Shown piece by piece: positions 46,525 through 55,115 of a stretch of 64,000 nucleotides of DNA. The notes under the pieces were generated by a model. That model saw only the letters and a list, made by a program, of their open reading frames with translations. It was not told where the DNA came from and searched no databases. The first letter of the stretch is position 1, and each line of letters starts with the position of its first letter. The stretch lies in contig CANMYO010000001.1 in assembly GCA_947502145.1 (NCBI GenBank), positions 1,054,001-1,118,000 on the forward strand. Direction: 5' to 3'. The DNA comes from an uncultured Paracoccaceae bacterium (GTDB lineage Bacteria > Pseudomonadota > Alphaproteobacteria > Rhodobacterales > Rhodobacteraceae). A program made the position numbers and the translations under genes.

Positions 46525-47663
46525 TGCAACGGATTACGGCAGATTGGCTGACCTCCGATGCGTCTCAGACGGTCTGCGCGATGCTGACGGGCGCGGGGTT
46601 TCAGGCCTATTTTGTTGGCGGATGTGTGCGCAACGCCCTCTTGGGCGTGCCGGGCAATGATCTGGACATCGCGACCGATGCCCTGCCAGAGAAGGTCATG
46701 GCGCTGGCCGGCGATGCCGGGTTGCGTGCGATTCCGACCGGGGTTGAGCATGGGACCGTGACCATCGTCGTGGATGATGTTCCTTATGAAATCACCACCT
46801 ATCGTCGCGACGTCGAAACCGACGGCCGCCGTGCGGTCGTGGCATTTGCTGCGGATATTGCCGATGATGCCCGCCGCCGCGATTTCACCATGAACGCGCT
46901 TTACGCCGCGCCGGATGGCACCATTGCCGACCCCCTCGGCGGGCTGCCCGATCTCACGTCGCGGCGGGTGCGCTTTATCGAAGATCCCGCACAGCGCATC
47001 CGCGAAGACTACCTGCGCATTCTGCGGTTCTTTCGGTTTTTTGCCTATTACGGTGATCCCAATGGCGGCATTGACCCTGACGGGCTCGCCGCCTGCGCCG
47101 CGCATGTCGCAGGTCTCGAAACCCTGTCGGCAGAGCGGGTCGGGCAGGAGATGCGCAAGCTGCTTGCCGCGCCGGACCCGTCACCCGCCATGGCCGCGAT
47201 GGCCGCCAGTGGTGTCCTGTTGCGGGTGATGCCGGGCGCGCTGCCGGATAGGCTGCCAGTCCTTGTTCATCTGGAACAAAGCCTTGGCGTCGCACCCGAC
47301 CCGATACGCCGTCTGGCCGTGCTGGGGGGTGAGGATCTGCGCGACAGATTGCGCCTGTCCAACGCCGGAACACAGCAACTGGCCCATTTGCGCGCGGCGG
47401 TGTCGGTGGCGGAACTGGCCTATCGCCATGGTGCCGCCATTGCCGTGGATCGGCACCTTGTCGACTGCGCCACCATGGGGCAGCCTGTCGACGCAGCGAC
47501 ACTTGCCCAGATCGAACGGGCGGCGCAGGCGGTGTTTCCGCTCAAGGCTGCGGATTTGATGCCCGCCATCAGCGGCCCCGCATTGGGCCAGGCGCTCAAG
47601 ACGGCAGAGGCACGCTGGATCGCATCGGGGTTTACGCTAGACAAGGCCGACCTCATTGATTGA
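46524..47663 (+). CDS. CCA tRNA nucleotidyltransferase
   Basis: A class II nucleotidyltransferase that adds or repairs the CCA end of tRNAs, or a poly(A) polymerase relative. The head motif AYFVGGCVRNALLGVPGNDLDIAT gives the GG and DxD catalytic motifs (core GGCVRNALLG, DLDIAT), followed by RRDFTMNALY and EDYLRILRFFRF. It is 379 residues and ends LDKADLID. A GTG one codon earlier is also usable. In alphaproteobacteria this gene commonly follows the NudL-type gene, as here. LysE overlaps its 3' end by 8 bases. Confidence 0.9.
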   Translation: MQRITADWLTSDASQTVCAMLTGAGFQAYFVGGCVRNALLGVPGNDLDIATDALPEKVMALAGDAGLRAIPTGVEHGTVTIVVDDVPYEITTYRRDVETDGRRAVVAFAADIADDARRRDFTMNALYAAPDGTIADPLGGLPDLTSRRVRFIEDPAQRIREDYLRILRFFRFFAYYGDPNGGIDPDGLAACAAHVAGLETLSAERVGQEMRKLLAAPDPSPAMAAMAASGVLLRVMPGALPDRLPVLVHLEQSLGVAPDPIRRLAVLGGEDLRDRLRLSNAGTQQLAHLRAAVSVAELAYRHGAAIAVDRHLVDCATMGQPVDAATLAQIERAAQAVFPLKAADLMPAISGPALGQALKTAEARWIASGFTLDKADLID

Positions 47664-48234
47664 TCTTGCCCTGATCGGCTTTGTGTTTTTTGGCCTGTTT
47701 TCACCGGGGCCCAACGTCATCCTGTTGACCGCGTCGGGGGCACGTTTCGGATTTCGCCAATCCGTTCCGCATATCCTTGGCGTGGCCGTGGGCGTGGGTG
47801 TCACCGCCGGGCTGACCGGGCTTGGTATCGGCGCGATCCTGCTGGCGTGGCCGCTTCTGACGCTGGCGCTCAAGATCGGCGCAAGCGTCTGGATCTTGTG
47901 GATGGCCTTGCGGCTTTGGCAGGCGACGCCGGCGCAGACTGCGACAACAGATCGCCCGTTTACATTCATCGAAGCCGTCTTGTTTCAATGGGTTAACCCC
48001 AAGGTTTGGGCGGTGGCACTTGCTGCGCTGGCCTATATTCCGGATCTGGCCCCGTTGTCACAGGGGGCAACGCTGTCGGTGACGTTCGCAGCGTTGAATC
48101 TGGGTGTCTGCACCTTCTGGACAACAACCGGCCACTGGCTTGCCGCGCGGCTGCAAACCCCAGTGGCGTGGCGGCTGTTCATGCGGGTCATGACCGTTAC
48201 GCTGGTGATTTTCTCAGTGCTGGTTTTCCTCTGA
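47656..48234 (+). CDS. LysE/RhtB-family amino acid exporter
   Basis: A 192-residue membrane protein with about six helices. The N-terminal LIGFVFFGLFSPGPNVILLT contains the SPGPN motif of LysE/RhtB exporters, and AVLFQWVNPKVWAVALAALA has the NPK motif. Such proteins export amino acids such as lysine, homoserine or threonine. The start is probably TTG 47656, overlapping cca; a weak start may limit its level. The substrate is not known. Confidence 0.85.
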   Translation: MIDLALIGFVFFGLFSPGPNVILLTASGARFGFRQSVPHILGVAVGVGVTAGLTGLGIGAILLAWPLLTLALKIGASVWILWMALRLWQATPAQTATTDRPFTFIEAVLFQWVNPKVWAVALAALAYIPDLAPLSQGATLSVTFAALNLGVCTFWTTTGHWLAARLQTPVAWRLFMRVMTVTLVIFSVLVFL

Positions 48235-48281
48235 CACGATCCGCGCTATATCGCTTGGACAACAGACAGAGGCAGGCCCCC

Positions 48282-50129
48282 GTGTTTCGTTTTTTCGAAA
48301 GCCTCGTCGATCCCTATACGTCGTATCAGGAGACCGACCAACCGCCGCAGCGGCTCTCGCCGTTCCTGCGCGAATACGCACGGCCTTTTCACAAGGTCTT
48401 CTGGCTGACCGCGGCGTCGTCGATCGTCATCGCCGGGATTGAAATCTGGCTATTGTTCTACATGGGGCGGCTTGTCGATATCCTGGGGGAATCAGAGCCA
48501 TCGACATTCTGGTCGTCCCACGGGGTCGAGATCGTGCTGGTCGCTGTCTTCATCATGACCGCCCGGCCGCTTATTCAGGCGGTGCAGGTCGGGCTGCTGA
48601 ACAACGCGGTGTTGCCGAATTTTGGCACCTTGGTGCGCTGGCGGGCGCACCGGCAGGTTTTGCGCCAGTCTGTCGGCTGGTTCGAAGATGATTTTGCCGG
48701 GCGCATTGCAAACCGGATCATGCAGACACCCCCCGCCGCGGGCGAGGTGGTGTTTCAGCTCTTTGATGCCATCGCCTTTGCAATTGCCTATCTTATCGGC
48801 GCGTCGATCCTGCTGGCCAACGCTGACCCGCGTTTGATCGTGCCGATGCTGTTCTGGCTGGTGCCCTATCTGGTTCTTTTGCGGTGGGTCATCCGCCGGA
48901 TCGGGCCTGCGTCCAAGGCGGCGTCTGATGCGCGCAGCGCCGTGACGGGTCGCGTGGTTGACAGCTACACCAATATTCACGCCGTCAAGATGTTCGCGCA
49001 TCACACGAAAGAACTCGACTACGCCAAGGTGGCGATCGAAAAGGCGCGCACGACCTTCCAGCAGGAAATGCGCCTATACACGATCATGGATGTAGCTCTG
49101 ATCACTCTGAACGGGGTCCTGATCCTTGGTGTTGTGGGTTGGGCGGTCTGGCTTTGGTCCGGTGGGCTGGCCTCTGTTGGGGTGGTCGCGGCGGCAACGG
49201 CCCTGACCCTGCGGCTGAACGGGATGAGCGGCTGGATCATGTGGGCCGTGTCGAATTTCTATCAGAACCTTGGGATTGTGGCCGAAGGGATGGAAACCAT
49301 CGCCCAGCCGATCAATCTGGTTGATGATCAGCGCGCCAAGGGCCTAAAGGTCTCTGCCGGTGCGATCAGCATTCGGGACCTGTCGCATCACTATGGCAAG
49401 CAAAGCGGCGGCCTTGATCGGATCACGCTAGAGGTCGCGCCCGGCGAAAAGGTCGGGCTTGTCGGCAGCTCTGGCGCGGGGAAATCGACCCTGATCAAGC
49501 TGCTTTTGCGGTTTTATGACGCCGAAAAGGGCAAGTTGCTGATTGATGGTCAGGATATCGCAACGGTGACGCAGGATAGTTTGCGGCGCATGATCGGCAT
49601 GGTGCAGCAGGACAGCGCGCTGTTGCACCGCTCCGTGCGCGAGAACATCCATTACGGCAACCCGGACGCAACCGAAGATGACATCATCCGCGCTGCCCGT
49701 CAGGCAGAGGCGCATGATTTCATTCTGGATCTTGAGGACAGCGAGGGGAACAAGGGATATGACGCCCGTGTTGGTGAACGGGGTGTCAAACTGTCCGGTG
49801 GCCAGCGACAACGCATTGCGCTGGCGCGGGTGATCCTCAAGGACGCACCGATCCTGATTCTGGACGAAGCGACATCAGCGCTCGATTCCGAGGTCGAGGC
49901 GGCCATCCAGTCGACCCTGAAAGGCATGATGGAGGGTAAGACCGTCATTGCAATTGCGCACCGACTTTCCACAATCGCTGAAATGGATCGGATCGTCGTG
50001 ATGGAACAGGGCCGCGTGATCGAGGACGGCACGCACGACAGCTTGCTGGCGGCGGATGGCCAATACGCCCGGTTCTGGCGGCGGCAATCCGGCGGTTTCC
50101 TTGGCCATGAAAGTGCGGCGGCTTCATGA
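48282..50129 (+). CDS. ABC exporter half-transporter (MsbA/multidrug type), first of a pair
   Basis: The 615-residue protein has an N-terminal membrane domain with six likely helices and a C-terminal nucleotide-binding domain: Walker A GSSGAGKST near residue 400, signature LSGGQRQRIALARVIL, Walker B ILILDEATSALDSE with its catalytic glutamate and the H-loop AIAHRLS. GTG 48282 (MFRFFESLVDPY) is chosen because upstream sequence belongs to lysE. The next gene begins inside its stop (ATGA), so the two may form one heterodimer. Substrate is unknown. Confidence 0.87.
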   Translation: MFRFFESLVDPYTSYQETDQPPQRLSPFLREYARPFHKVFWLTAASSIVIAGIEIWLLFYMGRLVDILGESEPSTFWSSHGVEIVLVAVFIMTARPLIQAVQVGLLNNAVLPNFGTLVRWRAHRQVLRQSVGWFEDDFAGRIANRIMQTPPAAGEVVFQLFDAIAFAIAYLIGASILLANADPRLIVPMLFWLVPYLVLLRWVIRRIGPASKAASDARSAVTGRVVDSYTNIHAVKMFAHHTKELDYAKVAIEKARTTFQQEMRLYTIMDVALITLNGVLILGVVGWAVWLWSGGLASVGVVAAATALTLRLNGMSGWIMWAVSNFYQNLGIVAEGMETIAQPINLVDDQRAKGLKVSAGAISIRDLSHHYGKQSGGLDRITLEVAPGEKVGLVGSSGAGKSTLIKLLLRFYDAEKGKLLIDGQDIATVTQDSLRRMIGMVQQDSALLHRSVRENIHYGNPDATEDDIIRAARQAEAHDFILDLEDSEGNKGYDARVGERGVKLSGGQRQRIALARVILKDAPILILDEATSALDSEVEAAIQSTLKGMMEGKTVIAIAHRLSTIAEMDRIVVMEQGRVIEDGTHDSLLAADGQYARFWRRQSGGFLGHESAAAS

Positions 50130-51958
50130 AAATCGCAGAGCTTATCGATTCATTTGCACCCGCAAACGGCGCGCCGCCTGCCACGCTTCTGGCCTTTATG
50201 CGCTGGGCGTTTTCCGGTTCGTTCCGCTACATTCTGATCGGCGGCGGCGTATCGATCGCCGCCGGTGCGCTCGAAGTATTCTCCGCGCTCATCCTGGGTC
50301 TGGTCATTGATGCGGCCCTGGCCAGTGATCCGAACGGATTCTTTAGCGACAATTATGTGCTGTTGATGCTGGTCGTCGGCTTTTTCATGCTGTTGCGTCC
50401 CGCACTTCTTGGCATATCGGGAATCGTGCAATCCGTGGTCATCGGACCGGCGCTCATGAACCAGATCATGACCCGGCTGCACCGTCACACGCTGGGGCAA
50501 TCGGTGTCCTTCTTTGATGATGATTTTGCGGGGCGCATTTCTCAAAAGCAGGGGCAGGCGGCGCGGGCGGGCACCGACCTCGTGATCGAAACCATTCACA
50601 CCGTATTCTTTGCGCTGGCATCGCTGATCGGGTCGGTCCTGCTGATGCTGACAATGGATGTGCGGTCTGCGGGGCTTCTCGCGCTTTGGGTCATTGCCTA
50701 CATCGTGCTGATCCGGTTCTACATGCCGCGCATCCGGGCCCGCTCAAAGGCGCGCGCTGCCAGCCGTGCGATGGTGACGGGGCAAATCGTGGATACGATC
50801 ACCAACATCAAGACGGTGAAACTGTTTGGCCATGCCGATTACGAGGATCAGGCCGCGCTGAAGGCACTGGACCACATGCGCGCGGTGTCGGTTGATTTCG
50901 GCTGGACCTCGGCGGGGTTCCGGTTCTGGCTGATGGCGCTGGCGGGCGTTGTGCCGCTCTTGCTGGTCGGCTCGACTCTGGTGTTCTGGACGCAGGGCGT
51001 CGCCTCTGCCGGTGATCTGGCGGTGGCTGGCACCATCGGCTTGCGGCTTGCGCAGATGACTGGCTGGGTCAGCTTCACCCTGATGGGGATGTATGCAAAC
51101 GTCGGCGAGCTGGAAGACGCCATTCGCACGCTCAGCCCGCCGCATTCCCTTGTTGATGCGCCCGATGCGACAAACCTTATCGTGACTGATGGCCATGTCG
51201 CGCTGCGCGATGTGGTCTTTACCTACGGCGGCGGCAGGGGTGGGCTTAACGGCGTCACCCTGGACATCGCACCGGGCGAAAAGCTGGGCATTGTTGGCGC
51301 CTCTGGTGCAGGCAAATCCACCTTGGTGGCACTGCTGCTGCGGCTTTATGATGCGGAATGCGGCGATATTTTCATTGATGGTCAGAACGTTGGTGACGTG
51401 ACGCAGGAAAGCCTGCGCCGCCAGATCGGCATGGTTACGCAGGAAACGGCGATGTTCAACCGGCCCGCCCGCGAAAACATCATGTATGGTCGGCCCGACG
51501 CCTCAGAGGCAGAGGTTCTCGACGCTGCCCGCCGCGCCGAAGCATCCGATTTCATCAAGGACTTGCGCGATTTTGCCGGGCGGGAAGGCTATGACGCCCA
51601 CCTGGGTGAACGGGGCGTGAAGCTCTCCGGCGGACAACGCCAGCGTATCGCAATTGCCCGCGCGATTTTGAAAGACGCGCCCATCCTGGTGCTGGACGAA
51701 GCGACCTCCGCTCTCGATTCCGAGGTCGAGGCCTCCATTCAGACCGCGCTTGACAGTGTCATGACCGGCAAAACCGTCATCGCAATCGCGCACCGGCTGT
51801 CAACGCTAAACCAGATGGATCGCATCGTGGTGCTTGACGAGGGCAAGATTGTCGAACAGGGCACGCATAGCGATTTGCTGGCCAAGGGCGGGCTATATGC
51901 GCGCTACTGGAACCGGCAATCGGGTGGCTTCATCAACATTCAGGACGCGGCAGAATAG
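50126..51958 (+). CDS. ABC exporter half-transporter, second of a pair
   Basis: A 610-residue half-transporter like its upstream neighbour: six-helix membrane domain, Walker A GASGAGKST, signature LSGGQRQRIAIARAIL, Walker B ILVLDEATSALDSE and H-loop AIAHRLS. Since both partners keep the catalytic glutamate and signature, either homodimers or a symmetric heterodimer are possible. The two proteins share the FDDDFAGRI/FEDDFAGRI loop, which suggests an old tandem duplication. The next gene starts directly after its stop. Confidence 0.87.
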   Translation: MKIAELIDSFAPANGAPPATLLAFMRWAFSGSFRYILIGGGVSIAAGALEVFSALILGLVIDAALASDPNGFFSDNYVLLMLVVGFFMLLRPALLGISGIVQSVVIGPALMNQIMTRLHRHTLGQSVSFFDDDFAGRISQKQGQAARAGTDLVIETIHTVFFALASLIGSVLLMLTMDVRSAGLLALWVIAYIVLIRFYMPRIRARSKARAASRAMVTGQIVDTITNIKTVKLFGHADYEDQAALKALDHMRAVSVDFGWTSAGFRFWLMALAGVVPLLLVGSTLVFWTQGVASAGDLAVAGTIGLRLAQMTGWVSFTLMGMYANVGELEDAIRTLSPPHSLVDAPDATNLIVTDGHVALRDVVFTYGGGRGGLNGVTLDIAPGEKLGIVGASGAGKSTLVALLLRLYDAECGDIFIDGQNVGDVTQESLRRQIGMVTQETAMFNRPARENIMYGRPDASEAEVLDAARRAEASDFIKDLRDFAGREGYDAHLGERGVKLSGGQRQRIAIARAILKDAPILVLDEATSALDSEVEASIQTALDSVMTGKTVIAIAHRLSTLNQMDRIVVLDEGKIVEQGTHSDLLAKGGLYARYWNRQSGGFINIQDAAE

Positions 51959-53161
51959 ATGACGGTGACAATCGAAAGCCTGACCCACCTTGGCATGGGC
52001 AAAACGGCAATGGGCGATCTGTTTGCGCGGGTTCTCCCGGGCGAGGTGATTGACCCCCAGCCCGATGGCACCGCCCGGATCATAACGCCGTCTACGGACC
52101 GGGTGTCGCCGCCCTGCCGGCATTTCAAATCCTGTGGTGGCTGCGCCATGCAACATGCGACGGACAGCTTTGTGGCCGATTGGAAGCAATCCATCGTGCA
52201 ACGGGCGCTGTCGGCGCGCGGGTTAGCCCCGGAATTTCTGCCGCTGCAGACCTCGCCGCCGCAGTCGCGTCGCCGGGCGAAATTCGCCGGAAAGCGCACC
52301 AAGAAAGGTGCGATGGTGGGCTTTCATATGCGCGGCTCTGACGCGATGGTCGCTGTCTCTGACTGCCAGTTGCTGACGCCATCGCTGCTGGCGATCATGC
52401 CCGCGCTGGAAGAGCTCACCGTGATGGCGGCCTCCCGCAAAGGCGAAATTGCCCTGACCGTGACAGACAGCCACGCCGGGGCTGATATCCATGTCGAAAC
52501 CACGCAGGCGCTGACCGGCGCGCTGCGGGTCACGCTGGCGCAATATGCGCAGACCCGGGGTATTGCGCGGCTTGCCTGGGGCGATGAAACGATTGTCGAA
52601 ATTAGCGCGCCGCAGCAGCGGTTCGGTACCGCCAGCGTCACGCCGCCGCCAGGCGCATTCCTGCAGGCCACCGCAGCGGGTGAGGCCTCCCTGCTTGCCG
52701 CTGTCACCCGGATCCTTGGCACGTCAAAATCGGTGGTCGATCTTTTTGCCGGATGCGGCACGTTCACCCTGCCGCTGGCCGCGCAGGCCGAGGTTCACGC
52801 CTACGAAGGCGCGCCCAACATGATCGCAGCGCTTGATCGTGGCTGGCGCGCAGCGCAGGGGCTGAAACGGGTTGTCGCGCAGACGCGGGATCTGTTTCGC
52901 CGCCCGCTTGAACCTGATGAACTGGCCCGGTTTGACGCCGCGGTCATTGACCCGCCCCGCGCTGGCGCAGAGGCGCAGATCAGCACGCTCGCAAAATCGA
53001 CCGTTCCCGTGGTCGCAATGGTGTCCTGCAACCCGGTGACATTTGCCCGCGATGCGGAAATCCTGACGCAATCGGGCTATCGCTGCGACTGGGTGCAGGT
53101 CATTGACCAGTTTCGCTGGTCCACCCATGTCGAAATGGTCGGCAGCTTCACGCGTGCGTGA
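51959..53161 (+). CDS. RNA uridine-5-methyltransferase with iron-sulfur cluster (TrmA/RlmD family)
   Basis: A 400-residue class I SAM RNA methyltransferase. The N-terminal cluster motif is PPCRHFKSCGGCAMQH, the SAM motif VDLFAGCGTFTLPLA, the DPPRAG motif and the catalytic VSCNPVTFARDAEIL. The first 50 residues form the usual TRAM-like domain. The iron-sulfur site points to the RlmD/RlmC side of the family, acting on 23S rRNA uridines, but the exact site cannot be told from sequence. It follows the ABC pair without a gap, probably in the same transcript. Confidence 0.85.
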   Translation: MTVTIESLTHLGMGKTAMGDLFARVLPGEVIDPQPDGTARIITPSTDRVSPPCRHFKSCGGCAMQHATDSFVADWKQSIVQRALSARGLAPEFLPLQTSPPQSRRRAKFAGKRTKKGAMVGFHMRGSDAMVAVSDCQLLTPSLLAIMPALEELTVMAASRKGEIALTVTDSHAGADIHVETTQALTGALRVTLAQYAQTRGIARLAWGDETIVEISAPQQRFGTASVTPPPGAFLQATAAGEASLLAAVTRILGTSKSVVDLFAGCGTFTLPLAAQAEVHAYEGAPNMIAALDRGWRAAQGLKRVVAQTRDLFRRPLEPDELARFDAAVIDPPRAGAEAQISTLAKSTVPVVAMVSCNPVTFARDAEILTQSGYRCDWVQVIDQFRWSTHVEMVGSFTRA

Positions 53162-53221
53162 TGGCGAAGGGCTGCAAAATGGTGTATGCGGGATGAAACG
53201 GCCGCAGACCGGAGAAGAGCA

Positions 53222-53722
53222 GTGAAGCATTATTCAAGGCGGGTTATGGTGATGGGCGCGCTCGCGGCCCTTGTCACGGCCTGCACGCCTTCCAAGTTTC
53301 GCCGGTACAATGGCCCCGAAGTGACCCGCATTCAGGTGTTCAAGGGTGCGCGGGTCATGCAGCTTTTGCACAATGACACCCAGCTCAAGGCCTATAAGTT
53401 CAATCTTGGTTTTGCGCCCACCGGCCACAAAGAGGTCGAAGGCGACGGGCGCACGCCCGAGGGCGCGTATCGCATTGACCGCCGCAACCCCAACAGCCGA
53501 TATCACCTGTCGCTAGGCATTTCTTATCCGAATTCAGAGGATATCGCCCGCGCCGCCGCCATGGGTCAAAGCCCCGGCGGCGATATCTTCTTTCATGGCA
53601 CGCCCAGCCTTTATGTCGGCCAATCGGACTGGACCTGGGGCTGCATCGCGTTAAGCAATGACGAGATGGAAGAAATGTACGCGATGGTCCGCGATGGCAC
53701 GCTGGTCTACATCTATCCCTAG
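53222..53722 (+). CDS. L,D-transpeptidase-fold lipoprotein (YkuD domain)
   Basis: A 166-residue protein with the lipoprotein signal GALAALVTACT (lipobox cysteine near residue 21), so it is likely anchored in the membrane. The YkuD catalytic motif is HGTPSLYVGQSDWTWGCIAL (H and C, core WGCIALSN). Such enzymes cross-link or trim peptidoglycan peptides or attach proteins. I chose GTG 53222, with GGAGAAGAG as ribosome site. Its stop interlocks (CTAG) with the convergent CAP-domain gene. Confidence 0.85.
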   Translation: MKHYSRRVMVMGALAALVTACTPSKFRRYNGPEVTRIQVFKGARVMQLLHNDTQLKAYKFNLGFAPTGHKEVEGDGRTPEGAYRIDRRNPNSRYHLSLGISYPNSEDIARAAAMGQSPGGDIFFHGTPSLYVGQSDWTWGCIALSNDEMEEMYAMVRDGTLVYIYP

Positions 53723-54294
53723 AACGTATTGACCGGCGTTGTGAATGGGCTGGCCGAGGGGATTGGCTGGCTGACCGCCGGGTCGCTGCCCAATGTCATG
53801 GTCCACCACAGCTTGCCTGCCGGCTCCTGAAACCAGGCGATGCCCATGCGGCGGGCCTGTGCATCCAGGACAACCGCGCGGGTGTTGGGTTCCCGCATCC
53901 ATGCGGCCAATGTTTCCAGCTCTGTTTCGTAGCTTTCAGAAATGTTCTCCCCGACTATCCGGCCCTGAAAACCGGCGCGCCGGGCGCGGTCCAGCGGCGA
54001 TGATCCGTCCGAGCCGAACAGCCAGGGTCGGTTCTGGATCGACATGTCGCGCGCATGGGTGGCGGCGGCGGCATTCAGTTGCGGGTCAAGCTGCACCGGC
54101 GCGACTCCGGCGGCCTGCCGCAGACTGTTGACGCTATCAAGCATACGAAATTGAATGTCGTCGGTGTCTTCCGGTCCGATCTTGTAGACCTGCGGCAATG
54201 GCAACCCATCAGCCCCGATGCGGGCCCGTGTCGTCCCGGTGCAGGCCGCCATAAGGCCCAGCCCCAAACCGGCGATGAATTGACGTCGTTCCAT
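53719..54294 (-). CDS. CAP-domain (SCP/PR-1) lipoprotein
   Basis: A 191-residue protein with the lipoprotein signal LGLGLMAAC and a CAP domain: LDSVNSLRQAAGVAPVQLDPQLNAAAATHARDMS (core AATHARDMS), GENISESYE and MGIAWFQEPAGKLWWTM. Bacterial CAP proteins are secreted or envelope proteins; enzymatic activity is not established. It lies between two L,D-transpeptidase-fold genes, convergent with the first and divergent from the second, so a cell-wall role is likely but inferred. ATG 54294 is chosen as start. Confidence 0.8.
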   Translation of the reverse strand: MERRQFIAGLGLGLMAACTGTTRARIGADGLPLPQVYKIGPEDTDDIQFRMLDSVNSLRQAAGVAPVQLDPQLNAAAATHARDMSIQNRPWLFGSDGSSPLDRARRAGFQGRIVGENISESYETELETLAAWMREPNTRAVVLDAQARRMGIAWFQEPAGKLWWTMTLGSDPAVSQPIPSASPFTTPVNTF

Positions 54295-54352
54295 ATTGCC
54301 ACCCACTTAAAACCTGTGCCGTCTTATCGCGTCAAAAGCGGCACTTCAAACA

Positions 54353-54420
54353 CACATCGGCGATGTGCGGCCTATCTGACATATGTTTGATTTGCGCCGT
54401 TGCGGGCAAGCGCTTAGATA
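54353..54420 (+). promoter_or_regulatory. Palindrome and promoter in the divergent CAP/L,D-transpeptidase gap
   Basis: CACATCGGCGATGTG (54353-54367) is a perfect palindrome with a one-base centre. Further on, TTGCGC (54392-54397) and TAGATA (54415-54420) are spaced by 17 bases and would start near 54427, 29 bases before ATG 54456. The palindrome would sit upstream of this promoter and could bind a regulator of both genes. Confidence 0.35.
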
Positions 54421-54455
54421 ACCGGAAAACAAAATTCCGCTTAATGGAGATTTGA

Positions 54456-55049
54456 ATGTCGCAGGACAGCAAGCGCACCTTTTCCCGTCGGGCATTTCTG
54501 GCGACGTCCGCGGCCTTTGTCGGCAGCAGCGCCGCCGCGCAAACCGCCAACAGCACAGAGGTTGAGGCCGATATCAACGGCGCCGTGCAACGCAACATTG
54601 CAAGCTTCCGGTCGCTGGACTGGCAGCCCTATTTCAGCACGCTGGCTGGCGGGGCGATCCTTGTAGATGTGCAAAGCCGCGCGCTGCATTACTGGTCCGA
54701 GGATCAGTCAGTCTACAAACTCTACCCGACCTCCGTGCCCTTGACCGAAGACCTGACCCGCAAGGGCCGGACAGAGGTGATCCGCAAGGTCGAAGGCCCG
54801 TCCTGGCGCCCGACGCCCGCGATGCGGGAACGCAATCCCGAATGGCCGGAATTTATTGGCCCCGGACCGGATAACCCTTTGGGAACGCACGCGCTTTATC
54901 TATCGTGGCAGTATTACCGGATTCACGGAACACATGATACGCGCAAGATTGGCCGTCGCTCCTCAAACGGGTGCATCGGTCTTTACAATGAACATATCGC
55001 GGAATTGTTCGGGATGACCGGTGTTGGCACTCAGGTTCTGCTGATCTGA
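54456..55049 (+). CDS. Exported L,D-transpeptidase-fold protein (YkuD domain)
   Basis: The 197-residue protein has a signal with paired arginines (FSRRAFLATSAAFVG), perhaps twin-arginine dependent. The YkuD domain closes with YRIHGTHDTRKIGRRSSNGC, followed by IGLYNEHI, giving the HxG and SxGC motif with catalytic cysteine. The conserved block YLSWQYYRIHGT is typical of this family. It probably forms meso-Dap crosslinks or tethers envelope proteins. It is downstream of an apparent promoter and after a palindrome. No partner gene follows. Confidence 0.88.
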   Translation: MSQDSKRTFSRRAFLATSAAFVGSSAAAQTANSTEVEADINGAVQRNIASFRSLDWQPYFSTLAGGAILVDVQSRALHYWSEDQSVYKLYPTSVPLTEDLTRKGRTEVIRKVEGPSWRPTPAMRERNPEWPEFIGPGPDNPLGTHALYLSWQYYRIHGTHDTRKIGRRSSNGCIGLYNEHIAELFGMTGVGTQVLLI

Positions 55050-55115
55050 GGGTGCAATCTGCCGGATGATCACAGGGCGGGGGCCGTTGGGTCCGCGCCC
55101 TGTTTTGTATCAGCC

